Assembly: GCF_932526225.1 (NCBI RefSeq) | Contig: NC_064040.1 | Coordinates: forward strand, 622,001-686,000 | Length of the DNA stretch: 64,000 bases | Direction of reading: 5' to 3' | Source of the DNA: Nematostella vectensis | Taxonomy: Eukaryota > Cnidaria > Anthozoa > Actiniaria > Edwardsiidae | In this document: one piece after another, positions 1 through 11,100 of the stretch | Layout of the letters: each line of letters starts with the position of its first letter | How positions within the stretch are numbered: the stretch's first letter is position 1 | Translations under genes and position numbers: made by a program | Notes under the pieces: model-generated | Databases searched by the model: none | What the model was told of the DNA's origin: nothing | The model's input: the letters and a program-made list of their open reading frames with translations, nothing else

Positions 1-1294
1 TAATTATACTGTTCTTGGTGTGTCATGACATAAAAAGAAGGTATAGGGACATTTTTATGTACTCTCAGCATCTATGATGTGCTCATGCTTTGTTCAGGAT
101 CCTGTACATATTTTATGCACACAAGAACTACCTAGATTCCTTGGATAACTTGATTAAGTAGATTCTAACATAGAGCATAGCGCTCGATAGATTGATATAC
201 CTTTTTTACCGAGTATACTGTTTTATTTTCCTAATGTTACTTTTTGGAATTTACATTCGGAAAAAAAATTATCGATTGTAACCTTTTGGAGGTTACACTC
301 GTAAAACATTGTCCCGAATGTAACCCTGAAGCTTTTCCCGAATGTAACCTCCAATCCGATGGTGACTTTGCTTGGGATAGTTTACGATACCAATAGTATT
401 AAAAGTAATTTTCATTACAATTCCCTTCAGCAATGCCACGTTAGTCTTTCGTTGCGGGCACTTGACTACTACCGCAGCGACCCGGGTTCGATTCCAGCTG
501 ATAGCCTATTTTTTTTTCTTTATTTTTTTTTTTTTAAATATCGATACTTAATTATACTGTTCTTGGTGTGTCATGACATAAAAAGAAGGTATAGGGACAT
601 TTTTATGTACTCTCAGCATCTTTGATGTGCTCATGCTTTGTTCAGGATTATGTACATATTCTATGCACACAAGAACTAACTAGATTCCTTGGATAACTTG
701 ATTAAGTAGATTCTAACATAGAGCATAGCGCTGGATAGATTGATATACCTTTTTTCCGAGTATACTGTTTTATTTTTCCTAATGTTACTTTTTGGAATTT
801 ACATTCGGAAAAAAATTATTGATTGTAACCTTTTGGAGGTTACACTCGTAAAACAAATTCCCGAATGTAACCCTGAAGCTTTTCCCGAATGTAACCTCCA
901 GTCCGATGGTGACTTTGCTTGGGATAGTTTACGATACCAATAGTATTAACAGTAATTTTCATTACAATTCCCTTCAGCAATGCCACGTTAGTCTTTCGTT
1001 GCGGGCACTTGACTACTACCGCAGCGACCCGGGTTCGATTCCAGCTGATAGCCTATTTTTTTTCTTTATTTTTTTTTTTTTAATATCGATACTTAATTAT
1101 ACTGTTCTTGGTGTGTTATGACATAAAAAGAAGGTATAGGGACATTTTTATGTACTCTCAGCATCTTTGATGTGCTCATGCTTTCTTCAGGATCCTGTAC
1201 ATATTTTATGCACACAAGAACTAACTAGATTCCTTGGATAACTTGATTAAGTAGATTCTAACATAGAGCATAGCGCTCGATAGATTGATATACC

Positions 1295-1361
1295 TTTTTT
1301 TCCGAGTATACTGTTTTATTATTCCTAATGTTACTTTTTGGAATTTACATTCGGAAAAAAA
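1295..1361. repeat. Inverted repeat, 11-bp arms, inside the unit
   Basis: TTTTTTTCCGA at 1295-1305 is the exact reverse complement of TCGGAAAAAAA at 1351-1361, with a 45-bp spacer. The pairing is kept in units with TTCCGAG plus ATTCGG. It is weakened in units reading TTTTCGAG (as at 1847), TTACCGAG (as at 195), or CATTCCGAAA in place of CATTCGGAAA (as at 8428). Confidence 0.7.
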
Positions 1362-1658
1362 ATTATTGATTGTAACCTTTTGGAGGTTACATTCGTAAAA
1401 CAAATTCCCGAGTGTAACCCTGAAGCTTTTCCCGAATGTAACCTCCAGTCCGATGGTGACTTTGCTTGGGATAGTTTACGATACCAATAGTATTAAAAGT
1501 AATTTTCATTACAATTCCCTTCAGCACTGCCACGTTAGTCTTTCGTTGCGGGCACTTGACTACTAACCCAGCGACCCGGATTCGATTCCCGCTGATAGCC
1601 TATTTTTTTTTCTTTATTTTTTTTTAAATATCGATACTTAATTATACTGTTCTTGGTG

Positions 1659-1668
1659 TGTCATGACA
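1659..1668. repeat. 10-bp perfect palindrome TGTCATGACA
   Basis: Self-complementary over all ten bases and kept in most units. Two recurrent variants are TGTTATGACA (for example near 1115, 2209, 4393 and 6568) and TGTCATAACA (for example near 3845, 6020 and 23446). They are the same C-to-T change on opposite strands. A dimeric DNA-binding protein site is possible but not shown. Confidence 0.75.
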
Positions 1669-1732
1669 TAAAAAGAAGGTATAGGGACATTTTTATGTAC
1701 TCTCAGCATCTTTGATGTGCTCATGCTTTGTT

Positions 1733-1742
1733 CAGGATCCTG
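1733..1742. repeat. 10-bp perfect palindrome CAGGATCCTG
   Basis: Self-complementary over ten bases and containing a BamHI site. It is present in nearly every unit. The dominant change is just outside or at its edge (TGTACATA versus TGCACATA following it), which splits units into two subtypes. One unit has AAGGATCCTG near 56275. Confidence 0.75.
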
Positions 1743-1869
1743 TACATATTTTATGCACACAAGAACTAACTAGATTCCTTGGTTAACTTGATTAAGTAGA
1801 TTCTAACATAGAGCATAGCGCTCGATAGATTGATATACCTTTTTTTTCGAGTATACTGTTTTATTTTTC

Positions 1870-1995
1870 CTAATGTTACTTTTTGGAATTTACATTCGGA
1901 AAAAAAATTATCGATTGTAACCTTTTGGAGGTTACACTCGTAAAACAAATTCCCGAATGTAACCTTGAAGCTTTTCCCGAATGTAACCTCGAGTC
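1870..1995 (+). repeat. 42-bp degenerate subrepeats with alternating CGAATGTAAC-like motif
   Basis: Segments 1870-1911 and 1912-1953 align without gaps at 31 of 42 bases, so they are an internal tandem duplication. A 10-mer close to CGAATGTAAC occurs forward at 1870 (8/10), 1912 (9/10), 1954 (10/10) and 1978 (10/10), and reversed as GTTACATTCG at 1889 (9/10) and 1931 (9/10). Forward copies are 42, 42 and 24 bp apart and the reverse copies 42 bp apart. A more degenerate unit, GATTGATATAC near 1828 with GTATACTG at 1851, may extend the series upstream. The cluster is present in every unit examined, with 41 to 43 bp spacing set by the A run. Confidence 0.82.
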
Positions 1996-2043
1996 CGATG
2001 GTGACTTTGCTTGGGATAGTTTACGATACCAATAGTATTAAAA

Positions 2044-2057
2044 GTAATTTTCATTAC
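2044..2057. repeat. Small hairpin GTAAT-TTTC-ATTAC
   Basis: A perfect 5-bp stem with a 4-nt loop lies 16 bp upstream of the tRNA-like element. Subtypes reading GTAAATTTCATTAC (for example near 30924 and 42948) lose one pair, and those reading TTAATTTTCATTAC (near 4228, 6403, 23828 and 56038) lose another. It is short and AT-rich, so it may be fortuitous. Confidence 0.45.
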
Positions 2058-2073
2058 AATTCCCTTCAGTAAT

Positions 2074-2145
2074 GCCACGTTAGTCTTTCGTTGCGGGCAC
2101 TTGACTACTAACGCAGCGACCCGGGTTCGATTCCCGCTGATAGCC
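2074..2145 (+). pseudogene. tRNA-like element (decayed tRNA, 72 nt), reference copy
   Basis: The segment parses at exactly 72 nt into tRNA parts. These are 7 acceptor nt, T8-A9, a D stem GTCT/GGGC (two Watson-Crick and two G-U pairs) with an 8-nt loop, one nt, a 5-7-5 anticodon arm with loop CTACTAA (formal anticodon ACT), a 4-nt variable loop CGAC, a T stem CCGGG/CCCGC (4 of 5 pairs), T loop TTCGATT, 7 acceptor nt and a final C. The acceptor stem pairs at only 3 of 7 positions and the anticodon stem at 2 of 5. The D loop lacks the G18-G19 pair. From the anticodon 3' strand to the T stem it is nearly identical, from memory, to eukaryotic tRNA-Glu. It is therefore probably a relic and not a working tRNA. 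A SINE head is less likely, because a T run follows the 3' end at once. Confidence 0.72.
2124..2134 (+). promoter_or_regulatory. B box (internal Pol III promoter element, TFIIIC site)
   Basis: GGTTCGATTCC matches the eukaryotic B-box consensus GGTTCGANTCC at every position. By eye 108 of 117 units keep the consensus. Exceptions are GATTCGATTCC at 1579, 13566 and 19010; AGTTTGATTCC at 29914; GGTTCAATTTC at 44114; and GGTTCGATTCT at 31003, 43019, 45748 and 47386. The A-box position (T8 onward, TAGTCTTTCG) is poor, lacking the expected A and the GG of the D loop. B boxes alone can recruit TFIIIC in yeasts; binding here is inferred. Confidence 0.7.
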
Positions 2146-2172
2146 TTTTTTTTTTCTTTATTTATTTTTTTT
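2146..2172 (+). terminator. T-rich tract after the tRNA-like element, Pol III terminator-like
   Basis: Ten T residues start right after the last C of the tRNA-like element, then a C, then more T-rich sequence up to TTAAA. Most units have TA between the element and the T run. Pol III ends at runs of four or more T on the coding strand, so placement and orientation are what a tRNA gene would have. In most units the tract is two T runs split by C-TTTA, and its length accounts for much of the unit-length variation. Use as a terminator is inferred. Confidence 0.5.
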
Positions 2173-5100
2173 AAATATCGATACTTAATTATACTGTTCT
2201 TGGTGTGTTATGACATAAAAAGAAGGTATAGGGACATTTTTATGTACTCTCAGCATCTTTGATGTGCTCATGCTTTGTTCAGGATCCTGTACATATTTTA
2301 TGCACACAAGAACTAACTAGATTCCTTGGTTAACTTGATTAAGTAGATTCTAACATAGAGCATAGCGCTCGATAGATTGATATACCTTTTTTTTCGAGTA
2401 TACTGTTTTATTTTTCCTAATGTTACTTTTTGGAATTTACATTCAGAAAAAAAAAAATTGATTGTAACCTTTTGGAGGTTACACTCGTAAAACAAATTCC
2501 CGAATGTAACCCTGAAGCTTTTCCCGAATGTAACCTCCAGTCCGATGGTGACTTTGCTTGGGATAGTTTACGATACCAATAGTATTAAAAGTAATTTTCA
2601 TTACAATTCCCTTCAGCAATGCCACGTTAGTCTTTCGTTGCGGGCACTTGACTACTACCGCAGCGACCCGGGTTCGATTCCCGCTGATAGCCTATTTTTT
2701 TTCTTTATTTTTTTTTAAATATCGATACTTAATTATACTGTTCTTGGTGTGTCATGACATAAAAAGAGGGTATAGGGACATTTTTATGTACTCTCAGCAT
2801 CTTTGATGTGCTCATGCTTTGTTCAGGATCCTGTACATATTTTATGCACACAGGAACTAACTAGATTACTTGGATAACTTGATTAAGTAGATTCTAACAT
2901 AGAGCATAGCGCTCGATAGATTGATATACCTTTTTTTCCGAGTATACTGTTTTATTTTTCCTAATGTTACTTTTTGGAATTTACATTCGGAAAAAAAAAT
3001 ATTGATTGTAACCTTTTGGAGGTTACACTCGTAAAACAAATTCCCGAATGTAACCCTGAAGCTTTTCCCGAATGTAACCTCCAGTCCGATGTTGACTTTG
3101 CTTGGGATAGTTTACGATACCAATAGTATTAAAAGTAATTTTCATTACAATTCCCTTCAGCAATGCCACGTTAGTCTTTCGTTGCGGGCACTTGACTACT
3201 ACCGCAGCGACCCGGGTTCGATTCCCGCTGATAGCCTATTTTTTTTTTCTTTATTTTTTTTTTTAAATATCGATACTTAATTATACTGTTCTTGGTGTGT
3301 CATGACATAAAAAGAAGCTATAGGGACATTTTTATGTACTCTCAGCATCTATGATGTGCTCATGCTTTGTTCAGGATCCTGTACATATTTTATGCACACA
3401 AGAACTAACTAGATTCCTTGGATAACTTGATTATGTAGATTCTAACATAGAGCATAGCGCTCGATAGATTGATATACCTTTTTTACCGAGTATACTGTTT
3501 TATTTTCCTAATGTTACTTTTTGGAATTTACATTCGGAAAAAAAATTATCGATTGTAACCTTTTGGAGGTTACACTCGTAAAACAAATTCCCGAATGTAA
3601 CCCTGAAGCTTTTCCCGAATGTAACCTCCAATCCGATGGTGACTTTGCTTGGGATAGTTTACGATACCAATAGTATTAAAAGTAATTTTCATTACAATTC
3701 CCTTCAGCAATGCCACGTTAGTCTTTCGTTGCGGGCACTTGACTACTACCGCAGCTACCCGGGTTCGATTCCCGCTGATAGCCTATTTTTTTTTCTTTAT
3801 TTTTTTTTTAAATATCGATACTTAATTATACTGTTCTTGGTGTGTCATAACATAAAAAGAAGGTATAGGTACATTTTTATGTACTCTCAGCATCTTTGAT
3901 GTGCTCATGCTTTGTTCAGGATCCTGTACATATTTTATGCGCACAAGAACTAACTAGATTCCTTGGATAACTTGATTAAGTAGATTCTAACATAGAGCAT
4001 AGCGCTCGATAGATTGATATACCTTTTTTTCCGAGTATACTGTTTTATTTTTCCTAATGTTACTTTTTGGAATTTACATTCGGAAAAAAAAATATTGATT
4101 GTAACCTTTTGGAGGTTACACTCGTAAAACAAATTCCCGAATGTAACCCTGAAGCTTTTCCCGAATGTAACCTCCAGTCCGATGTTGACTTTGCTTGGGA
4201 TAGTTTACGATACCAATAGTATTAAAATTAATTTTCATTACGATTCCCTTCAGCAATGCCACGTTAGTCTTTCGTTGCGGGCACTTGACTACTAACGCAA
4301 CGACCCGGGTTCGATTCCCGCTGATAGCCTATTTTTTTTTTCTTTATTATTTTTTTTTTAATATCGATACTTAATTATACTGTTCTTGGTGTGTTATGAC
4401 ATAAAAAGAAGGTATAGGGACATTTTTATGTACTCTCAGCATCTTTGATGTGCTCATGCTTTGTTCAGGATCCTGTACATATTTTATGCACACAAGAACT
4501 AACTAGATTCCTTGGATAACTTGATTAAGTAGATTCTAACATAGAGCATAGCGCTCGATAGATTGATATACCTTTTTTCCGAGTATACTGTTTTATTTTT
4601 CCTAATGTTACTTTTTGGAATTTACATTCGGAAAAAAATTATTGATTGTAACCTTTTGGAGGTTACACTCGTAAAACAAATTCCCGAATGTAACCCTGAA
4701 GCTTTTCCCGAATGTAACCTCCAGTCCGATGGTGACTTTGCTTGGGATAGTTTACGATACCAATAGTATTAACAGTAATTTTCATTACAATTACCTTCAG
4801 CAATGCCACGTTAGTCTTTCGTTGCGGGCACTTGACTACTACCGCAGCGACCCGGGTTCGATTCCCGCTGATAGCCTATTTTTTTTCTTTATTTTTTTTT
4901 AAATATCGATACTTAATTATACTGTTCTTGGTGTGTCATGACATAAAAAGAGGGTATAGGGACATTTTTATGTACTCTCAGCATCTATGATGTGCTCATG
5001 CTTTGTTCAGGATCCTGTACATATTTTATGCACACAAGAACTAACTAGATTCCTTGGATAACTTGATTAAGTAGATTCTAACATAGAGCATAGCGCTCGA

Positions 5101-8100
5101 TAGATTGATATACCTTTTTTACCGAGTATACTGTTTTATTTTCCTAATGTTACTTTTTGGAATTTACATTCGGAAAAAAAATTATCGATTGTAACCTTTT
5201 GGAGGTTACACTCGTAAAACAAAGTCCCGAATGTAACCCTGAAGCTTTTCCCGAATGTAACCTCCAGTCCGATGGTGACTTTGCTTGGGATAGTTTACGA
5301 TACCAATAGTATTAAAAGTAATTTTCATTACAATTCCCTTCAGCAATGCCACGTTAGTCTTTCGTTGCGGGCACTTGACTACTAACGCAGCGACCCGGGT
5401 TCGATTCCCGCTGATAGCCTATTTTTTTTTCTTTATTTTAAATATCGATACTTAATTATACTGTTCTTGGTGTGTCATGACATAAAAAGAAGGTATAGGG
5501 ACATTTTTATGTACTCTCAGCATCTTCTATGTGCTCATGCTTTGTTCAGGATCCTGCACACATTTTATGCACACAAGAACTAACTAGATTTCTTGGATAA
5601 CTTGATTATGTAGATTCTAACATAGAGCATAGCGCTCGATAGATTGATATACCTTTTTTACCGAGTATACTGTTTTATTTTCCTAATGTTACTTTTTGGA
5701 ATTTACATTCGGAAAAAAAATTATCGATTGTAACCTTTTGGAGGTTACACTCGTAAAACAAAGTCCCGAATGTAACCCTGAAGCTTTTCCCGAATGTAAC
5801 CTCCAATCCGATGGTGACTTTGCTTGGGATAGTTTACGATACCAATAGTATTAAAAGTAATTTTCATTACAATTCCCTTCAGCAATGCCACGTTAGTCTT
5901 TCGTTGCGGGCACTTGACTACTACCGCAGCTACCCGGGTTCGATTCCCGCTGATAGCCTATTTTTTTTTCTTTATTTTTTTTTTAAATATCGATACTTAA
6001 TTATACTGTTCTTGGTGTGTCATAACATAAAAAGAAGGTATAGGTACATTTTTATGTACTCTCAGCATCTTTGATGTGCTCATGCTTTGTTCAGGATCCT
6101 GTACATATTTTATGCGCACAAGAACTAACTAGATTCCTTGGATAACTTGATTAAGTAGATTCTAACATAGAGCATAGCGCTCGATAGATTGATATACCTT
6201 TTTTTCCGAGTATACTGTTTTATTTTTCCTAATGTTACTTTTTGGAATTTACATTCGGAAAAAAAAATATTGATTGTAACCTTTTGGAGGTTACACTCGT
6301 AAAACAAATTCCCGAATGTAACCCTGAAGCTTTTCCCGAATGTAACCTCCAGTCCGATGTTGACTTTGCTTGGGATAGTTTACGATACCAATAGTATTAA
6401 AATTAATTTTCATTACGATTCCCTTCAGCAATGCCACGTTAGTCTTTCGTTGCGGGCACTTGACTACTAACGCAACGACCCGGGTTCGATTCCCGCTGAT
6501 AGCCTATTTTTTTTTTCTTTATTATTTTTTTTTTAATATCGATACTTAATTATACTGTTCTTGGTGTGTTATGACATAAAAAGAAGGTATAGGGACATTT
6601 TTATGTACTCTCAGCATCTTTGATGTGCTCATGCTTTGTTCAGGATCCTGTACATATTTTATGCACACAAGAACTAACTAGATTCCTTGGATAACTTGAT
6701 TAAGTAGATTCTAACATAGAGCATAGCGCTCGATAGATTGATATACCTTTTTTTCCGAGTATACTGTTTTGTTTTTCCTAATGTTACTTTTTGGAATTTA
6801 CATTCGGAAAAAAAAATATTGATTGTAACCTTTTGGAGGTTACACTCGTAAAACAAATTCCCGAATGTAACCCTGAAGCTTTTCCCGAATGTAACCTCCA
6901 GTCCGATGTTGACTTTGCTTGGGATAGTTTACGATACCAATAGTATTAAAAGTAATTTTCATTACAATTCCCTTCAGCAATGCCACGTTAGTCTTTCGTT
7001 GCGGGCACTTGACTACTACCGCAGCGACCCGGGTTCGATTCCCGCTGATAGCCTATTTTTTTTTTCTTTATTTTTTTTTTTAAATATCGATACTTAATTA
7101 TACTGTTCTTTGTGTGTCATGACATAAAAAGAAGGTATAGGGACATTTTTATGTACTCTCAGCATCTTTGATGTGCTCATGCTTTATTCAGGATCCTGTA
7201 CATATTCTATGCACACAAGAACTAACTAGATTCCTTGGATAACTTGATTAAGTAGATTCTAACATAGAGCATAGCGCTCGATAGATTGATATACCTTTTT
7301 TCCGAGTATACTGTTTTATTTTTCCTAATGTTACTTTTTGGAATTTACATTCGGAAAAAAATTATTGATTGTAACCTTTTGGAGGTTACACTCGTAAAAC
7401 AAATTCCCGAATGTAACCCTGAAGCTTTTCCCGAATGTAACCTCCAGTCCGATGGTGACTTTGCTTGGGATAGTTTACGATACCAATAGTATTAACAGTA
7501 ATTTTCATTACAATTCCCTTCAGCAATGCCACGTTAGTCTTTCGTTGCGGGCACTTGACTACTACCGCAGCGACCCGGGTTCGATTCCCGCTGATAGCCT
7601 ATTTTTTTTCTTTATTTTTTTTTAAATATCGATACTTAATTATACTGTTCTTGGTGTGTCATGACATAAAAAGAGGGTATAGGGACATTTTTATGTACTC
7701 TCAGCATCTATGATGTGCTCATGCTTTGTTCAGGATCCTGTACATATTTTATGCACACAAGAACTAACTAGATTCCTTGGATAACTTGATTAAGTAGATT
7801 CTAACATAGAGCATAGCGCTCGATAGATTGATATACCTTTTTTACCGAGTATACTGTTTTATTTTCCTAATGTTACTTTTTGGAATTTACATTCGGAAAA
7901 AAAATTATCGATTGTAACCTTTTGGAGGTTACACTCGTAAAACAAAGTCCCGAATGTAACCCTGAAGCTTTTCCCGAATGTAACATCCAGTCCGATGGTG
8001 ACTTTGCTTGGGATAGTTTACGATACCAATAGTATTAAAAGTAATTTTCATTACAATTCCCTTCAGCAATGCCACGTTAGTCTTTCGTTGCGGGCACTTG

Positions 8101-8160
8101 ACTACTAACGCAGCGACCCGGGTTCGATTCCCGCTGATAGCCTATTTTTTTTTCTTTATT

Positions 8161-11100
8161 TTAAATATCGATACTTAATTATACTGTTCTTGGTGTGTCA
8201 TGACATAAAAAGAAGGTATAAGGATATTTTTATGTACTCTCAGCATCTTCGATGTGCTCATGCTTTGTTCAGGATCCTGCACATATTTTATGCACACAAG
8301 AACTAACTAGATTTCTTGGATAACTTGATTAAGTAGATTCTAACATAGAGCATAGCGCTCGATAGATTGATATACCTTTTTTCCGAGTATACTGTTTTAT
8401 TTTTCCTAATGTTACTTTTTGGAATTTACATTCCGAAAAAAAAATTATCGATTGTAACCTTTTGGAGGTTACACTCGTAAAACAAATTCCCGAATGTAAC
8501 CCTGAAGCTTTTCCCGAATGTAACCTCCAGTCCGATGGTGACTTTGCTTGGGATAGTTTACGATACAAATAGTATTAAAAGTAATTTTCATTACAATTCC
8601 CTTCAGCAATGCCACGTTAGTCTTTCGTTGCGGGCACTTGACTACTAACGCAGCGACCCGGGTTCGATTCCCGCTGATAGCCTATTTTTTTTTCTTTATT
8701 TTTTTTTTAAAATATCGATACTTAATTATACTGTTCTTGGTGTGTCATGACATAAAAAGAAGGTATAGGGACATTTTGATGTACTCTCAGCATCTTTGAT
8801 GTGCTCATGCTTTGTTCAGGATCCTGTACATATTTTATGCACACAAGAACTAACTAGATTTCTTGGATAACTTGATTAAGTAGATTCTAACATAGAGCAT
8901 AGCGCTCGATAGATTGATATACCTTTTTTCCGAGTATACTGTTTTATTTTTCCTAATGTTACTTTTTGGAATTTACATTCCGAAAAAAAAATTATCGATT
9001 GTAACCTTTTGGAGGTTACACTCGTAAAACAAATTCCCGAATGTAACCCTGAAGCTTTTCCCGAATGTAACCTCCAGTCCGATGGTGACTTTGCTTGGGA
9101 TAGTTTACGATACAAATAGTATTAAAAGTAATTTTCATTACAATTCCCTTCAGCAATGCCACGTTAGTCTTTCGTTGCGGGCACTTGACTACTAACGCAG
9201 CGACCCGGGTTCGATTCCCGCTGATAGCCTATTTTTTTTTCTTTATTTTTTTTTTAAAATATCGATACTTAATTATACTGTTCTTGGTGTGTCATGACAT
9301 AAAAAGAAGGTATAGGGACATTTTGATGTACTCTCAGCATCTTTGATGTGCTCATGCTTTGTTCAGGATCCTGTACATATTCTAAGCACACAAGAACTAA
9401 CTAGATTCCTTGGATAACTTGATTAAGTAGATTCTAACATAGAGCATAGCGCTCGATAGATTGATATACCTTTTTTCCGAGTATACTGTTTTATTTTTCC
9501 TAATGTTACTTTTTGGAATTTACATTCGGAAAAAAATTATTGATTGTAACCTTTTGGAGGTTACACTCGTAAAACAAATTCCCGAATGTAACCCTGAAGC
9601 TTTTCCCGAATGTAACCTCCAGTCCGATGGTGACTTTGCTTGGGATAGTTTACGATACCAATAGTATTAACAGTAATTTTCATTACAATTCCCTTCAGCA
9701 ATGCCACGTTAGTCTTTCGTTGCGGGCACTTGAAACTACCGCAGCGACCCGGGTTCGATTCCCGCTGATAGCCTATTTTTTTTCTTTATTTTTTTTTAAA
9801 TATCGATACTTAATTATACTGTTCTTGGTGTGTCATGACATAAAAAGAAGGTATAGGGACATTTTTATGTACTCTCAGCATCTATGATGTGCTCATGCTT
9901 TGTTCAGGATCCTGTACATATTTTATGCACACAAGAACTAACTAGATTCCTTGGATAACTTGATTAAGTAGATTCTAACATAGAGCATAGCGCTCGATAG
10001 ATTGATATACCTTTTTTACCGAGTATACTGTTTTATTTTTCCTAATGTTACTTTTTGGAATTTACATTCGGAAAAAAATTATTGATTGTAACCTTTTGGA
10101 GGTTACACTCGTAAAACAAATTCCCGAATGTAACCCTGAAGCTTTTCCCGAATGTAACCTCCAGTCCGATGGTGACTTTGCTTGGGATAGTTTACGATAC
10201 CAATAGTATTAACAGTAATTTTCATTACAATTCCCTTCAGCAATGCCACGTTAGTCTTTCGTTGCGGGCACTTGAAACTACCGCAGCGACCCGGGTTCGA
10301 TTCCCGCTGATAGCCTATTTTTTTTCTTTATTTTTTTTTAAATATCGATACTTAATTATACTGTTCTTGGTGTGTCATGACATAAAAAGAAGGTATAGGG
10401 ACATTTTTATGTACTCTCAGCATCTATGATGTGCTCATGCTTTGTTCAGGATCCTGTACATATTTTATGCACACAAGAACTAACTAGATTCCTTGGATAA
10501 CTTGATTAAGTAGATTCTAACATAGAGCATAGCGCTCGATAGATTGATATACCTTTTTTACCGAGTATACTGTTTTGTTTTCCTAATGTTACTTTTTGGA
10601 ATTTACATTCGGAAAAAAAATTATCGATTGTAACCTTTTGGAGGTTACACTCGTAAAACATTGTCCCGAATGTAACCCTGAAGCTTTTCCCGAATGTAAC
10701 CTCCAATCCGATGGTGACTTTGCTTGGGATAGTTTACGATACCAATAGTATTAAAAGTAATTTTCATTACAATTCCCTTCAGCAATGCCACGTTAGTCTT
10801 TCGTTGCGGGCACTTGACTACTACCGCAGCGACCCGGGTTCGATTCCAGCTGATAGCCTATTTTTTTTTCTTTATTTTTTTTTTTTAAATATCGATACTT
10901 AATTATACTGTTCTTGGTGTGTCATGACATAAAAAGAAGGTATAGGGACATTTTTATGTACTCTCAGCATCTTTGATGTGCTCATGCTTTGTTCAGGATC
11001 CTGTACATATTCTATGCACACAAGAACTAACTAGATTCCTTGGATAACTTGATTAAGTAGATTCTAACATAGAGCATAGCGCTGGATAGATTGATATACC

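Larger units (their letters stand above)
1629..2175 (+). repeat. Reference satellite unit used for internal coordinates
   Basis: One unit taken from TATCGATA to the base before the next TATCGATA (547 bp). Order of elements: TATCGATA 1629-1636; TGTCATGACA 1659-1668; CAGGATCCTG 1733-1742; GAGC/GCTC arms around AGCGCT 1811-1823; 42-bp subrepeats 1870-1995; small hairpin 2044-2057; tRNA-like element 2074-2145; T-rich tract 2146-2172. The same order holds in every unit inspected. Where the unit really begins and ends is arbitrary in a tandem array; this phase was chosen because TATCGATA is almost invariant. Confidence 0.95.
1..8160 (+). repeat. Left zone of the array, units 1-15
   Basis: Mixed subtypes. 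Units ending at B boxes 485 and 1032 share CCAGCTG in place of CCCGCTG after the T loop, a mark also found at 10837 and 16828. Units with B boxes 1579 and 2124 reappear as 13566/14111 and 19010/19555. The two-unit segment 3420-4560 recurs at 5595-6735 (+2,175 bp, four units) and at 23020-24170. The pair with B boxes 4855/5398 resembles 7578/8121 (+2,723 bp, five units). Confidence 0.8.

Noticed and set aside
359-625. 62-106 codon + strand frames starting MVTLLGIVYD
   Set aside because: They read through the tRNA-like element and its T tract (runs of Phe) and change length with the T count. A non-coding RNA-like element explains the conservation better.
740-943. 67-codon + strand open frame starting MIYLFSEY, found in about 15 units
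   Set aside because: It is open only in units with particular A- and T-run lengths and spans the 42-bp subrepeats, giving repeated ECN motifs by translation of the repeat. Other units break it. No conserved protein is recognised.
1221-1403. 60-codon - strand open frame starting MFYECNLQ, found in many units
   Set aside because: It overlaps the same subrepeats on the other strand and disappears with one-base changes in homopolymers. It is a by-product of repetition.
2087-2097. CENP-B box-like TTCG...CGGG
   Set aside because: The unit has TTCGTTGCGGG, where only three bases separate TTCG from CGGG. The CENP-B box needs TTCG-N4-A-N2-CGGG, so spacing and the central A are wrong.
8780-8819. 20-bp direct repeat of GATGTACTC and GATGTGCTC
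   Set aside because: Only about half of the bases match beyond the first nine, and in the more common TTTTTATGTAC subtype even that start is altered. Too weak to call.
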